Assembly: GCA_943737045.1 (NCBI GenBank)
Contig: CALSFV010000213.1
Location: 1,053,001-1,117,000, forward strand
Length of the DNA stretch: 64,000 nt
Origin: Parapristionchus giblindavisi
Taxonomy: Eukaryota; Nematoda; Chromadorea; Rhabditida; Diplogasteridae
Direction of reading: 5' to 3'
Position numbers and translations under genes: made by a program. Every line of letters begins with the position of its first letter. The stretch's first letter is position 1. Below, piece by piece: positions 35,454 to 48,265 of the stretch. The notes under the pieces were generated by a model. The model saw only the letters and a program-made list of their open reading frames with translations, was not told where the DNA came from and made no database searches.

Positions 35454-38400
35454 CTATTCCCATTCGGTGGTTCCGGGAGGTTTGGAAGTGAGATCAATGA
35501 GTACACGAGAAGTGTCGGGTACGGACGATTTGATGCGAGTAACCATGTTGAGAACCATCTGGAAGGTTTCCAAAATCAATAAAATGAGCAAAAAATTAAT
35601 CCGAATGAGAGAATTAAAGTAGTATAGCTCAAGAATATGCCCCAACGAATCAGTAACCTGAGGCCGTTTGCACGAACGTTGACAAAAGTCACGTCATATT
35701 CGTAGGCGAAAGCCGTTTACCAGAGACCCCATGCTACGTTTCTGACGTCACATTGTCGACAAACCGTTTGTCTACGTCCATGCATACGGCTTCAGAAGAA
35801 GTGTATAGGCAAAACGATATGACGATCAATCAATACTTTGATACTGACTACAGTATCCCTCAGGGTTTACCGTACCTCTTCGGGGATGTCCCTGCCGGGC
35901 AGAGCTGCAGTGCCTGTCATGAAATCGGAAGTCATGAAGGGACGGAGGCAGAATGAGTGCCTGCAATGAATCCAATGAAAATGGGAAAGTTCAAAGATGA
36001 AGAGATCAAAGTTCAAAGATCACTCCTCACTTGGTGCTCTGTTCTCCGTTAACTCTATCGAAATGCACGGGCAACATCACCACCGGCATCTAAATTATCA
36101 TTATTAATAATGTGTTTTGTGGCACAATCAAGTCGCCATCCATCTTTACTTCTCCATTATCATTAGTGTTTATTCGTTGATTCATTTTAAAATTATTCCT
36201 CTCAGCGCTTTCATTGTAAAATATGCACAGTTATAATATAGCAAAAAAATCGAATACAATGAATAAAAGTTTTAAAAAAACGATATAGATGAACAGGTCA
36301 TTGACAAAAGAGCGCTCCCCTCACATTCGTGTTTCACTGACATCTTATTCACCCAAACAGTGCGCGTTTACCAATAAGATGCCATTATAGATAACCCGAT
36401 TGGTATTAATTACTATTAATATTATAATAGTTATTGTCATCACCTGCTGAATGTTGACATGGGGCAGTTTGTGTGTCTCAGGTGCATCGTCAGTGTGGCG
36501 ACGGAACAACGTATCGGATGCTGCCTACAGAATATAGAACAATCAACAATACAAATTCATATCGTGATATACAATCCCCTATATCAAATTTGAGACTGAT
36601 AATCAATGAATGAAAGCCAAAATGATTGATTATCTAATTTTATCACAATCAAACTACTGGCAACTGGATTCTGCGAGCTTTCTTTCCCCTTATAAATGCT
36701 ATATATCCTCTGTATGATAGATCGAAGTGACGTACCTTATCGGCCTTCTGGAGTGTCTCAACGGTAGTGGGAGTGAGATGGGTAACGGTGACATCGGTCA
36801 CTCTACTATGCACACGACCACCAAACACGTACGTCACTCTGAAATCAATACAATACATTATAGGTCTATTCACTGTCAAACTGGTCGAAAAGTATGAGGT
36901 ATATATATATACTTTGTTTTGTTTGATACACTTGAAATATATTGGATATACATAGAAAGAAGAAGATTCTATGTGGTACTATGTTGAAGATATTTATTTT
37001 ATATTATTTATGAAAAGATATTTAGATTAGGAAGAGTGAATGAGTGGAGAAGAATGCATTACAGCTATTTACACTCATTCAAGACGTAGACATTAGAGAC
37101 GAATCGCAGGCAAGCTAAGAAACAGAACTAAATGAAAAGCAAGAAACTGGTAATCAACAGGGCCTCGTCAACTATGAAAACGAATGGCTAAACGACGAAA
37201 ATCTCCCGGACTTTGGTTACTGCTGGAACGATTTAAGCAACGTTTACAAATGAATCTAATCATTATCTCATTGAGATATTACTTTTCGTATAACAAATAA
37301 AAATAAATAAATAAATAAATAAATAAAAATACGAACCTGTTGATCTTGTGTAGCAGAGTGGGAATAAGTGAGGCGAGCTTCTCGAGGGCTGCCCAGGGAA
37401 TAGGCAATGTGTCGTTGCTGATCGCCGCCACGTACGAGTATGAACGAGAGTCTCCCTGTATCGAGGATAAATCGATAAATCAAGCAAACATTTCAAAATA
37501 ATATATCAACTGTCTAAATATTCTAATAATATTGTATAAATAACATTAACTATAATATAAACAATATTGCTAAAGGATAATCGACATTGACAAAAGAACT
37601 AATCGTCTTATCCACTCTACTGAAAATAACAACTAAAAAAATTTAAATAATAATAATAATAATAATATTTAAATATGCCATCATCTCCTCACCTGTACTC
37701 CGACACTCTTCACAGGCAAGAGGGTGGCGGAGAGCTCGTATGACTTGGGTAGAATGGATGAGAGTTCGAATCCATGAAGAAGGGGAAGGAGCTCGGCCCG
37801 TGCTGCCTCTTCAACCGCATCCTGCAGATTAAACATTCACTTTTTATTAATAACGTATTATTATTGTTGTTGTAGTCGCATTTTGTATAATGAGAAAAAA
37901 GAGTAGCTCAATAGGTACAGTAGCGGCCAAAAGTATTCGGACGAAACTTTGATATGTCATAACTTTCGACTGAGATGAGCCATCGAGCTCATCTTTTGAC
38001 ATGTTACTATAGTACTAGTGTGCATCATATCCTACTCCCATTGTTATGATTCGTCGTCGTATTATTGTGTGGCGATCCTCGAACCTCTCTGTACTTACTC
38101 AGCAGAAATTATTTCCTCAGCTGAATTTTTCTGACACTTGTTCTTAACAGTATATGAACAACATTTACTGTCGAGTAGAATCCGCTATGCCATCTATTCG
38201 AGCTAATTCATTCCCGTGAGAAAATCGAAATTTCCAACACCACTGAAATTGGGCCAAAACGCCTTAACTATGTGTTCAGTCCAGCTGCAGGCTACAAACT
38301 TGGTAGAGATAATAGTCCATAAGTGATACAAAACCTGGCCGAGTATGAGCCTGATCGGTTGAATTTTGAGAAATTTCGAAAATTTATTTTTCTCATTTTT

Positions 38401-41400
38401 CGAGGTACAGTAAGTACCTGCTAACGTTAATATCCATTCTGTTTGACAGCAATATATCTTCTATATATAGCAGACGACAGTGTACTATTGTTTCATGAAA
38501 TATCGAGTTCTTCGAGAGAAGTTATAGTTGGAGAAATGAGGTCGAAAATTGTTTGGACAAATTTTTCAGACCATCAAAAAAATTAAAATGATTTTTGGCT
38601 AACTAAAAGAGCATCGATAGCCATTATATTATAGGGTTAATCTTCTGTCTTCATGATAATTGTCGTGGCAAGGTCTGAGGCTAATCGGGCATATTCTGAG
38701 AATTTCGAAAAATTTTTAGAAAAAATCCTAACAATTTTCGACCTCATTTCTCCAACTACAACTTCTCTGGAAGAACTCGATATTTCATGAAACAATAGTA
38801 CACTGTCGTCTACTATATATAGAAGACATGTTGCTGTTAAACAGAATGGATATTAACCTTAGAAGGTACTTACTGTACCTCGAAAAATAAGAAAAATAAA
38901 TTTTTGAAATTTCTCAAAATTCAACCGATCGGGCTCATACTCGGCCAAGTTTTGAATCACTCATGGACTATTATCTCTACCAAGTTTGTAGCCTGCAGCT
39001 TCACTGAACACAGAGTTATGACATTTTTTGCTCAATTTCATGGGTGTATGAAATTTCGATTTTCTCATGGGAATGAATTAGCTCGAATAGATGGGATAGC
39101 GGATTCTACTCGACAGTAAATGTTGTTCATACACTGTTAAGAACAAATGTCAGAAAAATTCAGCCGAGGAAATAATTTCTGCTGAGTAAGTACAGAGAAG
39201 TTCGAGGATCGCCACACAATAATACGACGACGAATCATAACAATGGGAGTAGGATATGATGCACACTAGTACCATAGTATCATGTCAAAAGATGAGCCCG
39301 ATTTCTCATCTAAGTCAAAAGTTATGACATATCAAAGTTTCGTCCGAATACTTTTGGCCGCTACTGTATATAAAATTATTGTTGATAACATAGTGTCGTT
39401 CCCCTCACATTCACGCTACGAGCTCAGTGTATCAGTGAAAATAGTGTGCGCTACACAATGTCAGAAATTTTCCTTGGCGACAACGATAGCATCTAATTAT
39501 TAGCCAATCACACCCACCACCGCTGGTTGATTCAATCTGACGATGTACGAGAGACGCTCCTGAGTGGAGGCAAAGTCATCGCAACTGAATTATTTTTATT
39601 TATAATAATTATTATTTTTAATACCTAAATTCAGATACAATCAACACATAGTACATGCAATAATACTACATAACATGATTATTAACAAAAAAAACTAACA
39701 TATAAGGTTTCTCTGCGGCGAGAATGCGAATGGCCAATCCGGGTCCGGGGAATGGTTGTCTGGAAAGAAGGATATACGGTAATCAGGATTTCAATCAATC
39801 GATAATAGATCAATATACCTCTCAACAATCTCCTCAGGTAGATTGAGATCTCTTCCGAGCTGTCTCACTTCGTCCTTGTGGAAGTCACGAAGGGGTTCTA
39901 CCACACGACCCTGTAACACGAGTACGGTAGGGTCACACAATATACCAAGGAGTACCGTAGTAATCAAAATATCAATCAATAAATCGATCAAGATACGGTA
40001 TCGGTGATGCTGTCATAAAAACACACACATTTCAATGCTATCATATGGCTAATATTTAACTATTTATTTATTGTATTTATTTATTTTTAACACAAAATTA
40101 TAATAAGATCAACTCACAAGTGCGCGCAGCTCGCGTACGAGAGCGGTATCATTGTGATGGGTCTTGATGGTGTCCGCGTGTCCGGAAGCTAGAGCGGACG
40201 CGGACTCAATCAGATCCGGACGAAGAGTACCTGAATAACAATCGATAGATCATTCAAAATCATCGTTACTTTGTAGTCTGATCTTTGATCTCTATAAAAT
40301 CGTTCACAACTTTTCTAACCTTACATCGTTACTCTAACTTCGCCGTTTATATCTTTCTGTCTCTCATCAATCTACCACAAATGCCCTCTACGTTAAGTTA
40401 ACGTGGCATTTACAGAATTGCCTCGCTTTGATATATAAAGAAACTCTCCTCACTGACAACGCTCTATCGCAGTCTTCTTTTTAATGATTATCAATCAGTA
40501 ATATTATTTCATATGAATGAATCAATATTATTAACCTTGAGCAAAGAAGTACTCTTGAGGATCCAATTTGAGTTCCTCCATCATCTCATCCTTTACTCGA
40601 ATGAATGTATTACCAATGATCTGCCGTTTCTCCTCTGGTTCCGTTGTCTGAACGAACACCATACATTTGAGGCCTCCTCACATCATGTTAAAACATTTGG
40701 GGCCAATACAAATATTTAGTCAATCAATATGCATCCAATCAATCGATATTATACGTAGCATAGACATATTGAATGATTGGACAGACATCGTCGAGTCTAT
40801 ATCTGTAGATAATCGATCGCTAATCTGTTTTAGCCAAGTATCATACATTTTCATACCATCATATCCAAGTATAGACCCTCTCGGCTCAATTTTATGCAAA
40901 TAACTTTTTAAAAAAACAAACAACAAACAGAAAGAAAACAATACCCTATCAAGCGTGTTTCCATCTTTTCCATTGACCATGCCGCCAAAGAACTGTGATG
41001 CACACTTGAAGTGGTGCACCTAGGGTGAGAATATTATTGGTTGATTCCGACAGTAGCAGTAAAAATCGATAATTAATAATGAATTATCGATTACCTTGAG
41101 ATCAATAGCGTTGAGGGACTCGACAACCGCGTCCGACTCGTGCCATCTCAAATATTGATTGATAAATGGAGAGTTACCCAAGAAACTATCAACCACCAAG
41201 AGCCTGATTAAGATAAGTTAAGCCAAAATAGACCCAAAAAGCTTCACGGTTTACACTATCAGGGAAAAGTTATCAATGAATATATACTAGCTCTACATCA
41301 TACACATCATCATCATCATCATAGCTCTTCATACATTTCATTAATCGACCAGTAATGCAAAGGATGAAGGAATTAGGAACAAAAGATATAGGGGAAACGA

Positions 41401-43744
41401 GAAATCAACTGTTGTATAGAGTATTATCAAAATTATTAAATACAATTGATTAGTTGTTTGTTTAATTCATTTCGCACTCTATTGAGTGCACTATAAATAA
41501 GCTTAATCTAATATATTTAAAAGAATATATTTAATATATTTATTGACCTCATGAATCCATTATCAATATGACAGGCAGTGACACGATGGGCACCAAGGGC
41601 ACGATGGAGGAGGGCGGCACACACGGTTGAGTCCACTCCACCCGATACCATCACTAGCACTTTCTTCTCAGGACCAACGATCGAACGGATCTCGTTGATG
41701 CACGCTTCCTGAATGAGATCATAGGGATAATCGAGAGTAGAACAGAGTTACGGTAGCTGATTGTGAGGGGTAATGTGGAGATCACCTTTTCGAGTGGCAC
41801 GGGAGAAGGGGGGGGGGTCGGAATCATAGTGCTTTTCATAATAGATGGTTTGCTACACTTAATAGAATGAATAATTCAGGTTTAGATACGAATGAAACCC
41901 ATTAGATACACTAAAAGTGGTGTACAAAAGACAGAAAAATAAAATAAAAGGAGGCGAGAGCGTGAGTAAAAAGCGGATAGTTTCTCTAATTTTCTTCTCT
42001 TTTCGCAACATTTGAACAGGACATAATAAGACTACTTCTCTGCTCTGCATGGAGTAGTCTCCCTTGCATCCGCAGATATTGTACAGGAAGTTAGCGAAGA
42101 TCTTCTCACCGTTCACTGAGAGATCTACCTGAATAGATCACAATTGTAAAACATCGCCCACACTCAGCGCACCACTACCGTACCCGCACGCCACACCACT
42201 CACCTCAGGATGGAACTGCACACCGTACAGCTTGCGAGTCTCATCAGCGATACCTAAAAACATTACGGTACATTCGATAGCAAATCAATCGATAATGTTA
42301 AATAAATACCGTACCCGCGATATGAGCGTGACTTCTCGCGACTACTTTGAAGGATGGTGCCACAGTGGCGTCAGTGACCGAGTCACCATGGGTGAGCAAT
42401 AGCTTCTCCGTGGTGGAAAGTGAAGAGAACAATGAACATGAGGGATCGATCTGAACAGCATATGTTGTACAGAGATCAAAGATCAAAGATTATGTCTCAC
42501 CTCTATATCGCTCTGACCATCAGCACGTAGACTCTCGCGGGTTACGGTACCACCGAATTGTTTGTTCATCTCCTGAAATGAGGTACAGACTCGTTCAGTA
42601 CATTGAATTTTCAGTCATTAAAAGCACACTCCAAGCTAGTTTGAAACCCTCCGCTCTGACAATACTCTCTCGCTTCATTTGTATACGAGAGAGTGTGGCG
42701 AGAGTGGAGAGAGAAACTGGCTTGGGTGTGCCTTTAATGAGATACAACGGGTATTGCAACCGCAACAATCAATATCATTAATTAGACCAATCATAACCCT
42801 GGATAACAGCAAGGAATAATAATAATAGTAATAACCTGGAATCCATAGCATATACCGAGTACGGGTAGTCCACAAGTGAAGATGGAGGTATGGACATGAG
42901 GGGATCCCTCCTTCCACACAGAGTTCGGTCCACCCGAGATGATGATGCCCCTATAAATATGATCAAATTTATTTTTATTTCTGTATTGTATTCCAAACAT
43001 TCCATTATTATTAATTCCCATGGATTTTCTAATTTCATTTATCTTCTAAATGACACGATTGGCATATTGCTCTAGAATATCATTATTAGTGGCGTAGTAC
43101 AACCATTATGATTACACCACTACATTCTTCGCACCCTTTCTCCCTCTGTTCTCTGTGCGATCAATTGGCCTTTACGATTGACGTTTCTTGTCCACAAATA
43201 AACTTTGGGCCGTTCAAAGTTTAAAACGATCAAAATCAGCAAAAAGTCAGCGAAACTATTATCTTATCACTAAAATCATCGCACGAGTGCAGACAGACCA
43301 AGAGACGCGATAACGATTACACAAAAGAAATGCAATGCGAATCACTTATTCCTAGAGATATCGATTGATTCTTGTACAATATTACAGTAATCTCAAATCT
43401 ACCGTAATCGACTTACTTGACGTTGCCCTTGGTCAAAATCTCGTCGGCTGTGGTCGTCAGTGGGAACATATCCGACAACACACGATGCTCACGTACTCGT
43501 CGATCGATAATCTGATAAGTAGATCATACAGTATTATTGATTTATTTATAAGGATCTGAAGACGCTGTATCAAAGGAAAATCACAATGAATTAGGATTCG
43601 ATCAGCAATCGATCGATAATTGATCTTCCTTTACAATAAAAATCGATAATTGATTTCCTTTACAATAAAAATCGATAATCGATCTACCTTTCCATATTGT
43701 GCCCCAAAGTCGAGAATGGCGACTCGCTCCGTTTCTGACGTCAT
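35454..43744 (-). CDS. gmps-1: GMP synthase (glutamine-hydrolysing)
   Basis: Converts XMP to GMP using ATP and glutamine; last step of de novo guanylate synthesis, cytosolic. Exons: 43744-43688, 43511-43417, 42950-42836, 42572-42501, 42450-42315, 42253-42204, 42128-42036, 41708-41548, 41146-41095, 41019-40945, 40647-40536, 40230-40118, 39910-39819, 39759-39700, 39584-39518, 37821-37693, 37455-37337, 36838-36736, 36524-36444, 36089-36031, 35960-35876, 35558-35454. All phases agree; 676 residues (family about 690). Class I amidotransferase domain: [19 protein letters not shown], nucleophile Cys85 in LGICYGFQ, His173/Glu175 in VQFHPEV. ATP pyrophosphatase domain: P-loop SGGVDST at about 228-234, then [19 protein letters not shown]. 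The dimerisation domain ends in [13 protein letters not shown], the conserved XMP-binding tail. The ATG follows a TTGTAG acceptor, so a noncoding first exon or a spliced leader precedes it. The long intron 37822-39517 is mostly a transposon. Confidence 0.97.
35658..35795. mobile_element. 138-bp foldback MITE in the last gmps-1 intron
   Basis: Imperfect inverted termini CTGAGGCCGT... / ...ACGGCTTCAG with inner ACAAACCGTTTGTC-like words. The same family as 63254-63398. A TGACGTCA-like core is present on both sides. Confidence 0.7.
37918..39366. mobile_element. Tc1/mariner-type foldback element, 1449 bp
   Basis: Starts CAGTAGCGGCCAAAAGTA and ends with its complement, flanked by TA on both sides. 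Termini of the form CAGT-GGCCAAAAGT are typical of Tc1-like elements. The whole element is nearly palindromic (arms of about 650 bp, centre about 38640) and shows no transposase ORF, so it is non-autonomous. It occupies most of the gmps-1 intron 37822-39517. A diverged fragment lies in the loop of the large palindrome at 54088-54188. Confidence 0.85.
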
Positions 43745-43869
43745 CTACAAGGCAATTGATAATAGGAAAATTATAAGGATAACCATAGGAGGGATTTTGA
43801 AATTTGGCTTCGACGTGGACAATGAATTAGATATACTTCAGACACCTATGCGAGAAGCGTATATATAAA

Positions 43870-43977
43870 CATACGTGGGCACCACTGCCGCTAGCGGCAT
43901 TACACCCCCCGATTTTCCAAAAAAAATCACTCAAAATGCTTCATTTTTTGTTTCCGACCCCCCGATTTTTGCGTCCG

Positions 43978-44012
<35 letters not shown>

Positions 44013-44048
44013 ATTTTCATTTTCAGCGGCAATGCCCGCCCACGTATG
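43870..44048. mobile_element. hAT-type MITE (CATACGTGGGC termini)
   Basis: 179 bp with perfect 11-bp inverted termini and an exact 8-bp target duplication TATATAAA at 43862-43869 and 44049-44056. A run of about 30 C lies inside. Same family as 14449-14635 and the relic at 148. Sits just upstream of the gmps-1 start. Confidence 0.88.
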
Positions 44049-44461
44049 TATATAAATATTGATTAAAAACTGTTTGACAGCACGTTATTGTTAGATAGAA
44101 AACGAAATATGACAGTATTAGTGTTTTCTAAACGTTGACAACTCGGATGATCTAGAAAGTGCGTACGTCAAAGAATCAAGATCGCACTGAACAGCTGGAG
44201 TGTGCCGCTGACGTGAATGAGAACAAAAAGAGATGAGAAGAAGAAGGGAGAGATATAGAGAACTGCCAGAGACGAGAGTTTGAAATAAAGAGACACAGAG
44301 AAGTAGAAAGAGAAATAGGAATGATACAGAGAGGAAGAGTAAGAGATATGCATAGAGAGGAAAAAGAAAGAAATAGATAGGAAGTATGATAGAGCCTTAG
44401 TGCAAACACAAAATTCCCCCTAGAATGAATGAAACATTGATTGTACCCTACTTACTCTTAC

Positions 44462-44499
44462 TTCTGATCCGTCCCAATCTTCCAATCAGCACTGCCGAT
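44462..44499 (-). other. Candidate noncoding first exon of gmps-1
   Basis: A 38-bp piece bordered by a good acceptor (TTCTTGTAG) and donor (AA|GTAAGA). Splicing it to the acceptor directly before the ATG at 43744 does not keep frame (A|TGA), so it would be 5' UTR. Confidence 0.35.
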
Positions 44500-45872
44500 C
44501 TACAAGAATAAAATATAAACTCAATAATTAAAAAAAACAAGTTAATAGTTCACGATAATTTTAAACACTCCACACTTGCCATCATCTCTTCTACGCAAAC
44601 GAAGTGGATAACTGTGGCAAAGATGGGGGCGGGGGTTTGAATCAAGACCAGGCCCTTCCGTTAATAGAGCGAACACAGGGATGGATAGTAAATTGGAAAA
44701 TAAGTGAAACCCTCACGCATTTACGGCAGGAGATGCTATGCAAGTGATAATTTATTTTTAACACATAACGCATTTTTGGATCGCGGTAGGTCCATTACTT
44801 AGCGAGCTGTACTACTATTACTACTATTATGACTAGGTAGGCGACTCAAGCAAATGAGAGAAATTGATAGTGGACAGACTGATAAGATAAGAGAGAAGAG
44901 AAACGGGGAAGTTTTCATTGAATTTAAAGCAGATAACAGTGATTGTGTCATAGTGCAAAGTAATAGAGAGGTAGAGTAGGAGAGGTAGGAGCGAGAGATC
45001 AAAAAGAATGAAAGAATAAAAACGAAGGGTCTGAATAACGAGGATGTGGGGAAGGAAGGAAAGATGTGTAACAGAAGAAACGGAGAAAAGAACAAGTAGA
45101 AATTGCGATACGTGATATCTTTCAGAGGTATGGAAATATTCTACGTACGTCTAAGTATTTCTGGAAAGATTATATATTTGTAATTTGCAGTATTTCTATT
45201 TTAACACTCTTAATTAATATAAACAATGCACTGCTCAGCTGATATTGGAAACGGGTGAATGAAAGAACATTTAAAAAGTTTTCAAAACTACGATCATTCG
45301 CATCCGAGAGTACATTTTTTTTAAAATTTGCCGTGCAAATTTCACTTCATCATTGCTGCTGGCATGCAAACATTATCAACTGATACTACGTTTCAGAAGC
45401 ACTGGTCAAAACAGTCGTGCAACGAACATAAATAAGGTATTTCACGTCAAAAATAATTATTTAAAATATAAATAAGTAATTTGCACGAATGTCGACCATA
45501 AGAGCGCTCCAGGTGATCGATAAAGGTTCCTCATAGCAGCAGGTACGGTTTTAATGAATAAAACGAGCCAACAAGAGTGCCCAAACAGATCAAAAAGCGA
45601 TCAAATTAATAAATTTAAAAAAAAGAATTTCAAACAAGATTAATTTGGCTTATTGCCAAAAATACGGTATCTATCATAAGCTAACTTCTTTTTAAAAGTA
45701 TGTTTTTGGTATTTATTTTTATTATTTATTTTAATGAAAAATTTATAAAATGTTTATTAGATAAAACCATTCTAACTGTAGCTATTATTTTAGAACCCAC
45801 GTTCCTTTCCCCCAATATTCCTCTACCTCTTCCCTAAACTAAAGAGTCTATTTCAAGTAAAAATGAAAAGTA
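44500..45872. other. Gene-free stretch upstream of gmps-1
   Basis: Purine-rich tracts (about 44220-44400 and 44870-45080, GA-rich on +) and AT-rich DNA. The long minus-strand ORFs here are Leu/Ser/Phe low-complexity mirror images of the purine tracts and were not called. Confidence 0.45.
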
Positions 45873-45878
45873 TACTAA

Positions 45879-47060
45879 CAAGGAGTCTCTTTCAACTTAA
45901 GGTGGCGAAAATTGACGATTTATAGCTCATTTGAAAGCCCTTTCACTGTATAATAAGAATGTATGTTTAAAAAATCCGAAACGGCTCTGTACATGGATTT
46001 AAAAAAATGCTAAGTTTGAGCAATTTCTGCCTTGAAATTCCTGTGTAATGGCAGTTGAATTCCCGTACAATGATGGGCTACTTCTCCGCGCTCTCCCATC
46101 GAGCTAGTGGTGGCGCAGTGGTAAAGATGTCACTTTCAATTTTTGCGCTGCGGGTTCGATCCCCACCGATGCGACATGTTTTGCACGAGTTTTACACTTG
46201 TCTTTTTATGATATTTAAAAAAATTTTCACAATATGCTTACTGATCCATGCATCCAATCTGTCTGAAAGTTTGTCAGTGTTAATTGAAAGATTCAACGTA
46301 TTTCAGAAATCTCGATGAAACAAAGAACAACACTCAAAGATTTGAATAACAAACGATTAAGTCAAGCAATAATTCTATAATCTGATCTACTCTTCTTTTT
46401 TTCTCCCTCCAAACAATTGCTTAGCTATACATTCTTCAGAATCTTTCAAGTTTCTTCATTTTTCCTCCTTTTTTTCTTGTTCTTTATGCTATTTCCTATA
46501 CATACCCCCTGCTACACTCCCATGTGCCCTAGGATGTCGCTGATCCGCTGCAGTCATTGCGAGGATTTCTTTTGTTTCATGGTAGCTGAATACCATGATT
46601 GTTAGACTTGTTCTAATTGTTTGTATTTCACTTTGTAATAAATGAATTCTCTGCTATTTAAAAATGTACTGATGAGACATGACAATAGGATCGTAAGCAT
46701 GATAGGAATAAGATATTTTATGAAACTGTTCAAAAAGACAAGTGTAAAAATCGTGCAAAACATGTCGCATCGGTGGGGATCGAACCCGCAGCGCAAAAAT
46801 TGTAAGCGACATCTTTACCATTGCGCCAACACTAGCTCGGTGGGAGGGCGCGGAGAAGTAGCCCATCATTGTACGGGAATTCAACTGCCATTACACAGGA
46901 ATTTCCAGGCAGAAATTGCTCAAACTTTGGATTTTTTAAAATCTATGTACAGAGCCGTTTCGGATTTTTTAAACATACATTCTTATTATACAGATAAGGG
47001 GCTTTCAAATGAGCTATAAATCGTAACTTTTCGCCACCTTAAGCTGAAAGAGACTCCTTG
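45879..47060. mobile_element. Second copy of the tRNA-like foldback element
   Basis: Reverse-complement copy of 8430-9611, carried inside the duplicated segment. Its tRNA-like modules fall at about 46101-46175 (+) and 46764-46840 (-). Confidence 0.8.
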
Positions 47061-47122
47061 TAAGCTATATCAATAATATTGCCTGATCATATCGACTTAT
47101 TGATTGATTTAAATGATTGTAG

Positions 47123-47261
47123 GATAATCAGCCTTCATCGAGTAAGCGTGCACTGTTTGATGAATCATTGATGGGACAAGGAGGGAGTGGAACGAGTGGA
47201 GGAAGAGGACATTATGAGTGGCAATCACAAGAACGACATATGCATCAACCACGACAACAAC
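47123..47261 (+). pseudogene. Orphan copy of one nfi-1 exon
   Basis: Exact mirror of the nfi-1 exon 8229-8367 (reads [15 protein letters not shown] on the plus strand) with both splice sites retained. No other nfi-1 exon is nearby, so it cannot make NFI here. Confidence 0.88.
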
Positions 47262-47506
47262 GTTAGTATTTTTCGATTGGGAATGATCTTGATGGTTGTA
47301 GTTCACTGATCTTTTTCTATCATATATGCATTAGCAATCATTTTTCTCTCATTAATATATAGGCATTGTGGCTGCGACAAGAATGTTTCGTTAAAATTCA
47401 GTCAAAAATTAGTTTTTTTTTGCGTTCCACCCACCCGATTTTACTTTTCCAGCGACAAAGGTCGTCAATTTTGTAGTTAATTTTGAAATCTGCTCGAAAC
47501 TTGAAA

Positions 47507-48265
47507 TCCCATACATAATGAAAGACATTCAAGAAAAGAGTAATTTGATATCTATGTAACATATGTATATTGTTATTACTTTATTAATATGTTGATAAAT
47601 AATATGAACGACAAATAATATTGATTGCGAGGACTGAATCAAATCTCGACCAGAAGCAACAAAACGTAAATAGTTTGCTCCGATACTTTTCACTACCAGA
47701 GTAAGCAGTCGTGAGTCCAACTCCTCGGCGAGTAAGACGATACAGTTAGTGTGAAGTGTAGTATAAAAAGCATGCAAATGTACTCTAATTATTGAATAGC
47801 ATGCAGATTAAATAAATAAGGCCCCGCTGTTTCGGCCAGGGGTTCTAGACAGCGGAACCCTACTCAGCGGTGTTGACCATCTTCAGTAGAACCACCACTG
47901 AGTATTGTTATAAAAGTATTATTTAATAGTTAAAGTATAGTGACCACAGGAGTGAAAGAGGGTGGGTAGAGACTCTTTCTGACAATGAGATCGGAAGAGA
48001 AGGAATGAACAAGGGGATAGAGAGACATTGTAGTTTGTATTGTAGAGACTTGGTGAACAAAATGAAGATAGCATAATGAGAGAAATTCTAAAAAGAGAGG
48101 GGAAGAAAGTCTAACGAAGTAGGTCATTGCCTGATGCATTTATTGAATAGATAGTCGCAGTATATGTCTCATAGATTCCCTATTATGCTGATCTTTGATC
48201 TTTGATCTTTGATCCCTCTCATTATTTCTCGATTACATACAATGTGTAGTACTGATATAATGGAT
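47507..48265. other. Spacer left of the giant palindrome, with a satellite monomer relic
   Basis: 47939-48085 is a lone diverged copy of the 212-bp satellite monomer, in the same orientation as the array at 58.8-62.5 kb. 48190-48213 is (GATCTTT)3. Around 47630-47780 (-) an open frame and a GATTTGATTC word hint at another tRNA-like relic. No gene recognised. Confidence 0.5.

Larger units (their letters stand above)
45873..47506. repeat. Inverted duplicate of the nfi-1 segment 7984-9617
   Basis: Same length, opposite orientation, essentially identical. Breakpoints lie in unrelated flanks (homology stops at TACTAAC on the left and CTTGAAA on the right). Nfi-1 intron and exon sequence is included, so this is a segmental copy, not just a transposon insertion. 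Confidence 0.93.

Noticed and set aside
44168..45095. Minus-strand Leu/Ser/Phe-rich ORFs
   Set aside because: Mirror of GA-rich low-complexity DNA; no splice context or domain.
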